This document shows, in pieces, positions 1-6,506 of a stretch of 50,833 nucleotides of DNA. The stretch spans positions 1-50,833 of the forward strand of contig JAZNTV010000038.1 of NCBI GenBank assembly GCA_045591985.1. The letters are read 5' to 3'. Made by a program: the position numbers and the translations under genes. The stretch is from SIG588 sp045591985. GTDB lineage: Bacteria > Bacillota > Clostridia > Oscillospirales > Acutalibacteraceae. The notes below the pieces were generated by a model. It searched no databases, was not told the origin of the DNA, and was given only the letters and a program-made list of their open reading frames with translations. Within the stretch, counting starts at the first letter, position 1, and each line of letters opens with the position of its first letter.

Positions 1-236
1 CCGATGCCGGTGTTACCCGATGTCGGTTCAATCACCACTGCGTCGGGGGTGAGTTTGCCTTCGGCTTCGGCGGCGTTCAGCATGGCAAGCGCCACGCGAT
101 CTTTGGCCGATCCTGCGGGGTTCATGCCTTCGAGTTTGGCAAGCAGTCGGGCGCCGAGTTTTTCCTGCTGTTCGATATTCTTCAGTTGCAGCAGCGGTGT
201 GCGGCCGATCAACTGTTCTACAGATGTGTAGATCAT
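1..236 (-). CDS. cysK: cysteine synthase, N-terminal part (cut by window edge)
   Basis: O-acetylserine sulfhydrylase, a cytoplasmic PLP enzyme that makes L-cysteine from O-acetylserine and sulfide. Only the first 78 residues are inside the window; the gene runs off the left edge. Seen directly: the N-terminal IGRTPLLQL motif (residues 10-18), the PLP-lysine motif GSAKDR with Lys45, and the phosphate/substrate loop PTSGNTG (71-77), all typical of the CysK/CysM fold. The ATG at 234-236 follows an AAGGAGG site. It is divergent from the HAD gene and has its own promoter at 269-299. CysM or a cystathionine beta-synthase-like paralogue cannot be excluded from the N terminus alone. Confidence 0.9.
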   Translation of the reverse strand, partial: MIYTSVEQLIGRTPLLQLKNIEQQEKLGARLLAKLEGMNPAGSAKDRVALAMLNAAEAEGKLTPDAVVIEPTSGNTGI

Positions 237-268
237 CGGTGTTTCCTCCTTGGAATGAGATCATACAG

Positions 269-299
269 TATCATACCGCACTTACCGTCATTTGGCAAG
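269..299 (-). promoter_or_regulatory. sigma-70-type promoter of cysK, mirror image of 319-349
   Basis: On the minus strand: TTGCCA (298-293), 17 bp, TATGAT (275-270). The whole 31-bp arm is an almost exact inverted copy of 319-349, including the spacer (consensus AATGACGGNAAGTGNGG). The shared spacer suggests a common operator or a promoter duplication, not just two independent promoters. Confidence 0.75.
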
Positions 300-318
300 A
301 GAAAATTCGCTGTCAAAC

Positions 319-349
319 CTTGTCAAATGACGGAAAGTGTGGTATGATT
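319..349 (+). promoter_or_regulatory. sigma-70-type promoter of the HAD/DUF1015 operon
   Basis: TTGTCA (320-325), 17 bp, TATGAT (343-348). It points away from the mirror-image cysK promoter, with 19 bp between the two arms (300-318). The -10 box ends 24 bases before the ATG of the HAD gene, so the leader is very short. Confidence 0.78.
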
Positions 350-372
350 ACCAAGGAAAAGGAGGGGCTGTG

Positions 373-1017
373 ATGGTCGTCTTTTTTGATCTGGACGGAA
401 CGCTGACCGATCCGTTTGAAGGTATTACCCGTTCGGTGCAGTTTGCGTTGGCGCATTGCGGTATTACCGTTGCGGATCGCGCGGAACTCGCACCGTATAT
501 CGGGCCGCCGCTCAAAGAATCGTTCATCGAGCGACACGGGTTGTCGGCGGCACAAGCAGACGAAGCGTTGCGGCAATATCGTGTGCGTTTTTCGGACGTC
601 GGCATGTTTGAAAACCGTGTATACGACGGCGTGGAAGGGATGTTGTCGGCTCTTCGCGAACGAGGCGTGCGCCTTGCGGTTGCGACTTCGAAACCCACGG
701 TGTTTTCGGTGAAGATACTGGAGCATTTCGGGCTTTCAAAGTATTTTGAAGAGGTCGTCGGCAGTGAACTGAACGGTCGGCGTGTGGAAAAAGCGGAGGT
801 TATTGCCGAAGTGATGGCGCGCTTGCGGGTCACGCCCGACGAGGTGTGGATGGTGGGTGATCGCTGCTTTGACGTGGAGGGCGCCCACAAAAACGGCGTG
901 CGTGCCGTTGGCGTGCGATACGGCTATGCCGAAGAGGATGAGTTGAACACCGCCGAAAAAATCGTGGACACGGTGGCGGAATTACAAGCGTTTTTGTTAG
1001 GAGAGGTTGAAGGATGA
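373..1017 (+). CDS. HAD-superfamily phosphatase, Gph/PpaX-like
   Basis: Haloacid dehalogenase-fold phosphatase of 214 residues, closest in type to phosphoglycolate phosphatase or pyrophosphatase PpaX; the substrate cannot be told from sequence. Motif I is DLDGTLTD (nucleophile Asp7, acid Asp9), motif II is the ATSKP segment, and motif IV is VGDRCFDVEGA. A helical cap lies between motifs I and II, as in subclass I enzymes. The ATG at 373 is preferred because AAAAGGAGG ends seven bases before it; an upstream in-frame start at 337 has no ribosome site and lies inside the promoter. The stop overlaps the start of the DUF1015 gene (ATGA), so the two are translationally coupled. Confidence 0.88.
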   Translation: MVVFFDLDGTLTDPFEGITRSVQFALAHCGITVADRAELAPYIGPPLKESFIERHGLSAAQADEALRQYRVRFSDVGMFENRVYDGVEGMLSALRERGVRLAVATSKPTVFSVKILEHFGLSKYFEEVVGSELNGRRVEKAEVIAEVMARLRVTPDEVWMVGDRCFDVEGAHKNGVRAVGVRYGYAEEDELNTAEKIVDTVAELQAFLLGEVEG

Positions 1018-2195
1018 AACATTTTGGATTACAGGCGGCGGATATTTTGTTGCCGCAAAACGGGTTTGAAACATGGTCGGTGGTGGCGTGTGATCAATAC
1101 ACTTCCGAACCGGAGTATTGGAACGCGGTGGAGAAAACGGTGGGACAGAATCCCTCGGCTTTGCGCGTGACGTTGCCCGAAATTTATTTGAACGAAGATC
1201 CCGCCCCCCGCATTGCGGCAATCAATCGCACGATGACGCAGTATTTGGCGGACGGCGTGCTGAAAACCCATCCCGACAGCATGGTGTATATCGAGCGCGA
1301 GACATCGGCAGGGGTGCGTCGCGGGCTGCTCGGCGTGATCGATTTGGAAGAGTATGACTATCGCCCCGGCAGCAAGACGCTCATCCGCGCAACCGAGCAG
1401 ACGGTGGTGGAACGCATTCCGCCCCGTGTGGCCATCCGTCGTGAAGCGCCGCTTGAATTGCCGCATGTGTTGTTGCTGATGGATGATGTGAAACACACCG
1501 TCTTCGGTGCGGCAGGCACGGCGGGGGATACGGTATACGATTTCGATCTGATGCAGGGCGGCGGCCGTATCCGCGGCACGCTGCTCCCGAAAGATGCCCA
1601 AGAAAAGGTAAAAGCCGCGTTGAGCGCTTTGCTCGACGGGCAGGACGATCCGTTGCTCTTTGCGGTGGGGGACGGCAACCACTCGCTCGCGACCGCCAAA
1701 GAGTGTTATCGTCAAGATCCCACGCCGCAAAACCGTTATGCCTTGGTGGAAGTGGTGAACATTCACGACGATTCCATTCAGTTCGAGCCGATCTATCGTG
1801 TGCTGTTTAATGCGGATATTGCGGATGTGACGGCGCGTCTGGCGGCGTTGTGCGGCGAGGGCGAAAACACGCAGGCGGTCACTTGTGTGACGGCGGAAGG
1901 GGAGACAGTGTTGCCGCTTGCGCCTACTTCGAAACTGCCGGTCGGCACGTTGCAGGCGTTCTTGGATGCCTATTTGAAAGAGCATCCTGCCGTGAGCATC
2001 GACTACATACACGGCGAAGAGACGGTGCGCCGTCTGTGTGCCGCCGACGGTGCGCTCGGGTTCCTGTTCGACGGTATGGGCAAGGAAGATCTGTTCCCCG
2101 CCATCCGTCAGGACGGTTCGCTTCCGCGCAAGACGTTTTCAATGGGTCACGCGGAGGACAAACGGTACTATTTGGAAGCGCGCGTTATACGATAA
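1014..2195 (+). CDS. DUF1015 family protein
   Basis: 393-residue soluble protein of the DUF1015 family, conserved in anaerobes and of unknown biochemical function. The diagnostic GDGNHSLATAK motif is near residue 220, with further conserved acidic and histidine residues, for example HPDSMVYIER near residue 90. Length is near the family norm. It begins inside the stop codon of the HAD phosphatase and is followed by a bidirectional terminator. Family members are often found near serine and one-carbon metabolism genes (from memory), and cysK lies across the divergent promoter, so a role around serine/cysteine metabolism is possible but is inference only. Confidence 0.85.
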   Translation: MKHFGLQAADILLPQNGFETWSVVACDQYTSEPEYWNAVEKTVGQNPSALRVTLPEIYLNEDPAPRIAAINRTMTQYLADGVLKTHPDSMVYIERETSAGVRRGLLGVIDLEEYDYRPGSKTLIRATEQTVVERIPPRVAIRREAPLELPHVLLLMDDVKHTVFGAAGTAGDTVYDFDLMQGGGRIRGTLLPKDAQEKVKAALSALLDGQDDPLLFAVGDGNHSLATAKECYRQDPTPQNRYALVEVVNIHDDSIQFEPIYRVLFNADIADVTARLAALCGEGENTQAVTCVTAEGETVLPLAPTSKLPVGTLQAFLDAYLKEHPAVSIDYIHGEETVRRLCAADGALGFLFDGMGKEDLFPAIRQDGSLPRKTFSMGHAEDKRYYLEARVIR

Positions 2196-2203
2196 AAACG
2201 AAA

Positions 2204-2237
2204 GGGGTTGCCGCGCGGACGGCAACCCCCTGTTTTT
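2204..2237. terminator. bidirectional rho-independent terminator
   Basis: Ten-base-pair stem GGGGTTGCCG/CGGCAACCCC with a six-base loop. It is flanked by TGTTTTT on the right and by an A-rich tract on the left, so it can end both the DUF1015 transcript and the convergent DUF47-like gene. Confidence 0.88.
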
Positions 2238-2238
2238 C

Positions 2239-2820
2239 TTATGTGTTTTTCAGCGACAGCCACAGCGCCGTATCGGCCAGGCGCGCAGTGTCCTGTATGG
2301 CGCGGTGTAACGCTGTTGCGGCGGCCGCGGGTGCGGGATGCGAAAGCAAGAGCTCGCCCCACAGGCGGTCGGCGTCTCGCCGCAAGGTGAACAAGGCAGT
2401 GACAGCGTCGTCGGTGCGCAGTTCTTCCGCTTCGGGCCAAGCGGTAAGCCACTCTTGCAGGGTGCGCACCGCGCGGGCCAGCATAGCGGCGAACCGCGGC
2501 CCTTCAACGGGCGGTTCGCCGCTCCACAAAAGCGCGATTTGATACAATTCATCAGCCAGCGCGGCGATGCGGTACAGCAACAATGAGACATCCTCCCGTT
2601 CCACCGCGGTAATGAACGTGTGGGTCAAAGCGGCGTTGGTCTCCCGCCACAGACGATATACGGCGGCGGACAGACCGGCGAGGCGGCGCACGGTGTCTTC
2701 CCGTTGTGCCGCTTCGGTATAGGTTCCCATGTTTTGTAACAGTACCGTTTCGCGCACAACGCTGTCGAGCGCGGTCTGCACGGCGTCCCAACCGCTTGGT
2801 AGATTCTTTTTCGGCATCAT
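2239..2820 (-). CDS. DUF47/PhoU-like helical protein
   Basis: 193-residue all-helical protein. The stretch THTFITAVEREDVSLLLYRI (about residues 66-85) matches the THTFITPIDREDI core of DUF47 proteins, which are PhoU-like partners of PiT phosphate transporters and bind metal through acidic residues. Similarity outside this core is weak. No pit transporter is next to it, which is unusual because the two are often paired. Two adjacent ATG codons (2820 and 2817) follow GGGGGAG; the second has the better spacing. It stands alone, convergent to the DUF1015 gene and divergent from the DUF3810 gene. Role in phosphate uptake is inference. Confidence 0.65.
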   Translation of the reverse strand: MMPKKNLPSGWDAVQTALDSVVRETVLLQNMGTYTEAAQREDTVRRLAGLSAAVYRLWRETNAALTHTFITAVEREDVSLLLYRIAALADELYQIALLWSGEPPVEGPRFAAMLARAVRTLQEWLTAWPEAEELRTDDAVTALFTLRRDADRLWGELLLSHPAPAAAATALHRAIQDTARLADTALWLSLKNT

Positions 2821-2880
2821 ATCTCCCCCTACATGACCAGTATACTATACACTCTTTGTTGATTTATGACGGAGGAACGC

Positions 2881-3957
2881 ATGAACATACGAAAAATTTT
2901 GCGATGGTGTACACCGCTGATCCCTGCGGCGGCGGGACTGTTGTGTCTGGGCGTTTGCCGCCTGTTTCCTGCCGTGGCAGAGAGGGTGTTTGCCCGCGGT
3001 GTGTTGCGCGGGTTGTCGGCCGTGCTCGGCACGATCACACAGTATATTCCGTTTTCGTTGGCAGAATTGCTTGTGGTTGCGGCGCTTCCCGTGCTGATCG
3101 TTCTTGCGGTGTGGGCGATACGTCGTCCCGCCGTGCGAGGGACTGTGTTGCGCGGGTGTGCGTGGTGTGTGTCGTCGGCTTTTTTGCTGTATCTGTTGAT
3201 GCACGGTATACAGTATGCCCGCCTGCCGCTTGCGGAACAAATGGGACTTTCGGTGAGCCATACGAGTTCGGTCGAGCGCTTGGCCGATCTCACTGCCTTT
3301 TTCGCCGAAAAAGCAGCGGCCGCCCGTGCCGCATGTAAAGAGGATGCGCAAGGCTGTCTGCGCCTTTCCGTCACAACGGGAGAAGCGCTGAAAAGCGGCG
3401 GTGAAGGGTATGAACGCCTGGGCGCACGGTATCCGTTTTTACGTGGTACGGTAGATCGCGCCAAAGGAGTGGTGCTTTCCCACTGGTGGTCCTATACGGG
3501 AATTACGGGTATGTATTTCCCGTTGACGGCCGAAGCCAATGTAAATGTGGATGTGCCTGTCGACGAGATGCTGATGACCATCTCCCACGAACTCGCCCAC
3601 ACACGCGGATACGCTCATGAGGATGAGTGCAACTTTTTGGGGATCCTCGCATGCGTCAATCACCCCGACGTCGAGTGGCAATATGCGGGCTGGCTTGCGG
3701 CGTATCAGTACCCCGCCGACGCACTCTATGCCGCGGATGCGGATGCCTGGCGCGAAGCGACCGCTGTATGCAGCGAAGGTATGCGGTGTGACCTTGCCCG
3801 CCGTGCGGCGTATTGGTCCGGGTTTGAGGGCCCTGTAGAAGACATTTCCGCCGAGGTCAACCATACGTTTATTCAAGTGAACGGCGACAGCGACGGTATC
3901 GCCCGCTACGGGCAGGTGACCGCACTTTTAATGGCCTATTACGCCGATGGGGTGTGA
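2881..3957 (+). CDS. DUF3810 family membrane protein with HELAH zinc site
   Basis: 358-residue protein with about three N-terminal membrane segments (roughly residues 7-29, 55-75, 85-107) followed by an extracytoplasmic domain. It carries an HExxH motif (HELAH, residues 236-240) and a downstream HEDECNFLG stretch that probably supplies the third zinc ligand, as in gluzincin-type peptidases. This matches DUF3810, a family of predicted membrane-bound metallopeptidases without a known substrate. The ATG at 2881 is chosen because GGAGG lies six bases upstream; an in-frame ATG at 2866 would bury that site. A tandem TATACTATAC lies in the divergent spacer, but no clear -35 box was found. Confidence 0.75.
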   Translation: MNIRKILRWCTPLIPAAAGLLCLGVCRLFPAVAERVFARGVLRGLSAVLGTITQYIPFSLAELLVVAALPVLIVLAVWAIRRPAVRGTVLRGCAWCVSSAFLLYLLMHGIQYARLPLAEQMGLSVSHTSSVERLADLTAFFAEKAAAARAACKEDAQGCLRLSVTTGEALKSGGEGYERLGARYPFLRGTVDRAKGVVLSHWWSYTGITGMYFPLTAEANVNVDVPVDEMLMTISHELAHTRGYAHEDECNFLGILACVNHPDVEWQYAGWLAAYQYPADALYAADADAWREATAVCSEGMRCDLARRAAYWSGFEGPVEDISAEVNHTFIQVNGDSDGIARYGQVTALLMAYYADGV

Positions 3958-3963
3958 CGGCGG

Positions 3964-3992
3964 TTGACACCTGCGGGAACGCGTGCTAAAAT
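3964..3992 (+). promoter_or_regulatory. promoter of first LRR-dockerin gene
   Basis: Consensus TTGACA (3964-3969), 17 bp, TAAAAT (3987-3992), 40 bases upstream of the ATG at 4033. Confidence 0.85.
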
Positions 3993-4032
3993 GAGATGAA
4001 AAACAAATGACAGGTAAGGAGACGAAAAGGAA

Positions 4033-6117
4033 ATGAAACGTGTGATTTCCGTTTTTTTAACGGTGGTGCTGTTGCTGACCTTGCTCCCGGCGGGGGTTGC
4101 GGATTCGGCATTTGCGGCTTCGGCGGATACCGAAGAGGGGTATACCTACACGGTATCGGATAACGAAGCCACCATCACCGAGGTGGATGTTGTCGTCAGC
4201 GGTGAGGTGACGATCCCCGAAACGCTCGGCGGCTGTCCCGTGACGGCGATCGCGGCGGGCGCGTTTGCGGATCGTGTGAGTATTACGCGGATCACCCTGC
4301 CCGCGACGCTTCGGCTTGTGGGAGAGGATGCGTTCCTCAATTGCACCGGTCTTACCGCGGTGAATATCACCGACCTTACGGCGTGGTGTAACGTTCAGTT
4401 CGGAAGTTATACGGCGAATCCCTTGTACTATGCGCGCGCCCTATACGTCAACGACTCGTTGGTGACCGACCTGATCATTCCGAGTGACGTGACCGCGATC
4501 GGCTTCGGCGTGTTCTACGGTTGCGATACCATTGTGACTGTCACCGTTCCGAACGGTGTAACGACCATCGGGCGCGGTGCGTTCTACGGCTGTGCCTCTC
4601 TCGAGACGGTCACCCTTGCCGACAGTGTCACCGCCATCGGGTTCGGCGCGTTTTACGAGTGCGCGGCACTTCGCGACATCACCCTCGGCAACGGTTTGAA
4701 GACGGTTGACAACTATGCGTTTTACGGTTGCCTCTCTCTTGAGGAGATCGCACTGCCGAACGGTGTGACGACCATCGGTAATTTCGCTTTTCGTAATGCG
4801 GCGCTCACGGGCATCGTTTTGCCGGACAGCGTTGCCGCCGTCGGTGACGGTGCGTTCTACGGTTGCGACCGCCTTGTGTCGGTCACGCTGTCGAACGGTG
4901 TTACCGCCGTTGCCGATAAAATGTTCTACAACTGCACGGCACTGGAACGTGTCGTGATCCCGAACGGTGTGCATACGATTGGCGCAAACGCCTTCTACAA
5001 CTGCGCGTCGCTTGCCGAAGTGAGCATCGGTGCGGGGGTGACGGCCATTGGCAACAACGCGTTTCGTGATTGCGTTGCACTCGAAGAGATCACCATCCCT
5101 GCGGGGGTGACCGCCATCGACAACTATGCTTTTCGCGGTTGCACCTCGCTGGTTACCGTGTATTATAACGCGGCGAATTGCACCACGGCAGGCGTGGCGG
5201 CGTATCCCGTGTTTGCGGATTGCTCTGCGATCACCGCTGTGTATGTGGGAAGTACGGTCACGGCCGTGCCTGCTCAGATCTTCCGCGGTGCAACCGCGCT
5301 CTCGGATGTGTATTTGGCGAAGAACGTCGTGTCTGTCGGCAAGAACGCTTTCTATCAATGCAGCGGGTTGACAACGGTGCATTACGGCGGCAGCGAAGCT
5401 GACCGCGCGGTCATCACGATCGGGACGAACAACGGCCCGCTTACCAATGCGACGTGGCAATACAACCATTGTCCGCACGTCTACACCACGGCGAACGGCT
5501 ACGAAGCGCCCACCTGTACCGAAGAAGGGCAGACGGGGGATATCGTGTGTGACGATTGCGGTATGACGGTAGCGGAAAGTGAATCCATCCCCGTGATTCC
5601 GCACACCCCCGTGGAAGATGCGGCGGTCGACGCGACCTGTACCGAAACGGGCCTTACGGCCGGTACGCACTGCGATGTGTGCGGCGAAGTGTTGACAGCG
5701 CAGGAAGAGGTACCGGTGGTTCCGCACACCCCCGTGGAAGACGCGGCGAAGGAAGCAACCTGCACCGAAACGGGTCTTACGGCGGGCGCGCACTGCGATG
5801 TGTGCGGTAAAGTGTTGGTAGTGCAGGAAGTCCTGCCCGTGATCGAACACACCTACACCGATGAGACCGATACCATTTGCGATATATGCGGCTTCGAGCG
5901 TGCACCGCTCTATATACTCGGTGACGTGGACGGCAGCGGGAAGATCGATTCCACCGATGCGCGGTTGGTACTGCAATACGCCGTAAAGAAGATCGACGGA
6001 AAAACGCTGACGCTTGCCGCCGCCGACGTGGACGGCAGCGGCAAGGTGGACTCCACCGATGCGCGACTTGTGTTGCAATACGCAGTTAAAAAGATCGAGA
6101 ATTTTCCCGCGGCGTAA
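4033..6117 (+). CDS. secreted BspA-like LRR protein with C-terminal dockerin
   Basis: 694-residue exported surface protein. Order of parts: signal peptide (1 to about 29, hydrophobic core FLTVVLLLTLLPAGV); about 18 BspA-type LRR_5 repeats of 23 residues (about 40-475; recurrent VTxIGxxAFYxCxxL); three CxxC-containing linker repeats with the theme CTETGLTAGxHCDVCG (about 482-626); and a type I dockerin with two EF-hand-like repeats DVDGSGKxDSTDARLVLQYA (631-694). BspA-like LRRs are implicated in adhesion and host or substrate binding; a dockerin should attach the protein to a cohesin, none of which is encoded here. The CxxC pairs could bind zinc or form disulfides. Own promoter and terminator. 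Confidence 0.88.
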   Translation: MKRVISVFLTVVLLLTLLPAGVADSAFAASADTEEGYTYTVSDNEATITEVDVVVSGEVTIPETLGGCPVTAIAAGAFADRVSITRITLPATLRLVGEDAFLNCTGLTAVNITDLTAWCNVQFGSYTANPLYYARALYVNDSLVTDLIIPSDVTAIGFGVFYGCDTIVTVTVPNGVTTIGRGAFYGCASLETVTLADSVTAIGFGAFYECAALRDITLGNGLKTVDNYAFYGCLSLEEIALPNGVTTIGNFAFRNAALTGIVLPDSVAAVGDGAFYGCDRLVSVTLSNGVTAVADKMFYNCTALERVVIPNGVHTIGANAFYNCASLAEVSIGAGVTAIGNNAFRDCVALEEITIPAGVTAIDNYAFRGCTSLVTVYYNAANCTTAGVAAYPVFADCSAITAVYVGSTVTAVPAQIFRGATALSDVYLAKNVVSVGKNAFYQCSGLTTVHYGGSEADRAVITIGTNNGPLTNATWQYNHCPHVYTTANGYEAPTCTEEGQTGDIVCDDCGMTVAESESIPVIPHTPVEDAAVDATCTETGLTAGTHCDVCGEVLTAQEEVPVVPHTPVEDAAKEATCTETGLTAGAHCDVCGKVLVVQEVLPVIEHTYTDETDTICDICGFERAPLYILGDVDGSGKIDSTDARLVLQYAVKKIDGKTLTLAAADVDGSGKVDSTDARLVLQYAVKKIENFPAA

Positions 6118-6126
6118 ATGGTTAAT

Positions 6127-6162
6127 AAAAAACGGAACGGTTGATAACCGTTCCGTTTTTTT
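6127..6162. terminator. bidirectional terminator
   Basis: Twelve-base-pair stem AACGGAACGGTT/AACCGTTCCGTT with T6 to the right and A6 to the left. It separates the first LRR gene from the convergent XRE gene. Confidence 0.92.
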
Positions 6163-6171
6163 GCGTCTGTA

Positions 6172-6390
6172 TCATGCGCGTTCCCGCGTGTCGGTCTGTT
6201 CTAAAATATAATCAATCGACACGCCGTGGAAACTGGCCAGTTTTATGAGTATCTCAGTGGGGATATCCAACTCACCGCGCTCGTAGTTGCTGTATACCCG
6301 CTGACTGCACGAGAGTATGATGCCCATTTGTGCCTGTGTAAGATCGCGGTCTTCCCGCAGATCGCGAATGCGTCTGTACAGCACGGTCAC
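6172..6390 (-). CDS. small XRE-family HTH regulator
   Basis: 70-72 residue protein that is little more than a Cro/C1-type helix-turn-helix domain (RDLREDRDLTQAQMGIILSC, then SQRVYSNYERGELDIP). It begins with GTG; the GTG at 6390 is only one base from a GGGGG ribosome site, so the in-frame GTG at 6384 may be the true start. It is divergent from the second LRR-dockerin gene, and two identical 17-bp dyads lie in the spacer, one of them inside that gene's promoter. Inference: it represses the LRR gene and probably itself. It lacks any sensor or dimerisation domain, so how it is relieved is not visible. Confidence 0.85.
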   Translation of the reverse strand: MTVLYRRIRDLREDRDLTQAQMGIILSCSQRVYSNYERGELDIPTEILIKLASFHGVSIDYILEQTDTRERA

Positions 6391-6424
6391 GCCCCCTTCT
6401 CTCAGTTTGTAATTCTATTATATG

Positions 6425-6441
6425 TAGCGGAAAATCCGCTA
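6425..6441. promoter_or_regulatory. operator 1 (TAGCGGAAAATCCGCTA)
   Basis: 17-bp near-perfect dyad, identical to the copy at 6450-6466, with centres 25 bp apart. It lies just left of the LRR gene's -35 box and just upstream of a possible minus-strand -10 (TATAAT, 6422-6417) of the XRE gene, so it could control the regulator itself. Confidence 0.8.
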
Positions 6442-6470
6442 TTGACTTTTAGCGGAAAATCCGCTAAAAT
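6442..6470 (+). promoter_or_regulatory. promoter of second LRR-dockerin gene, occluded by operator 2
   Basis: TTGACT (6442-6447), 17 bp, TAAAAT (6465-6470). The spacer is filled by the second operator copy, so a bound repressor would exclude RNA polymerase. Confidence 0.85.
6450..6466. promoter_or_regulatory. operator 2 (TAGCGGAAAATCCGCTA)
   Basis: Second exact copy of the 17-bp dyad, positioned between the -35 and -10 boxes of the LRR-dockerin promoter. The most likely ligand is the adjacent XRE protein. Confidence 0.82.
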
Positions 6471-6506
6471 GATTTTGGCTGAACAATACAACGGGGAGTG
6501 AATACG

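Noticed and set aside
2831..2870. Strong divergent promoter between the DUF47-like and DUF3810 genes
   Set aside because: TATACTATAC offers -10 boxes both ways, but no acceptable -35 box was found at 16-18 bp on either strand.
4441..6078. 545-codon minus-strand frame antisense to the first LRR gene
   Set aside because: Shadow of the repetitive LRR coding sequence; its apparent repeats mirror the LRR period.
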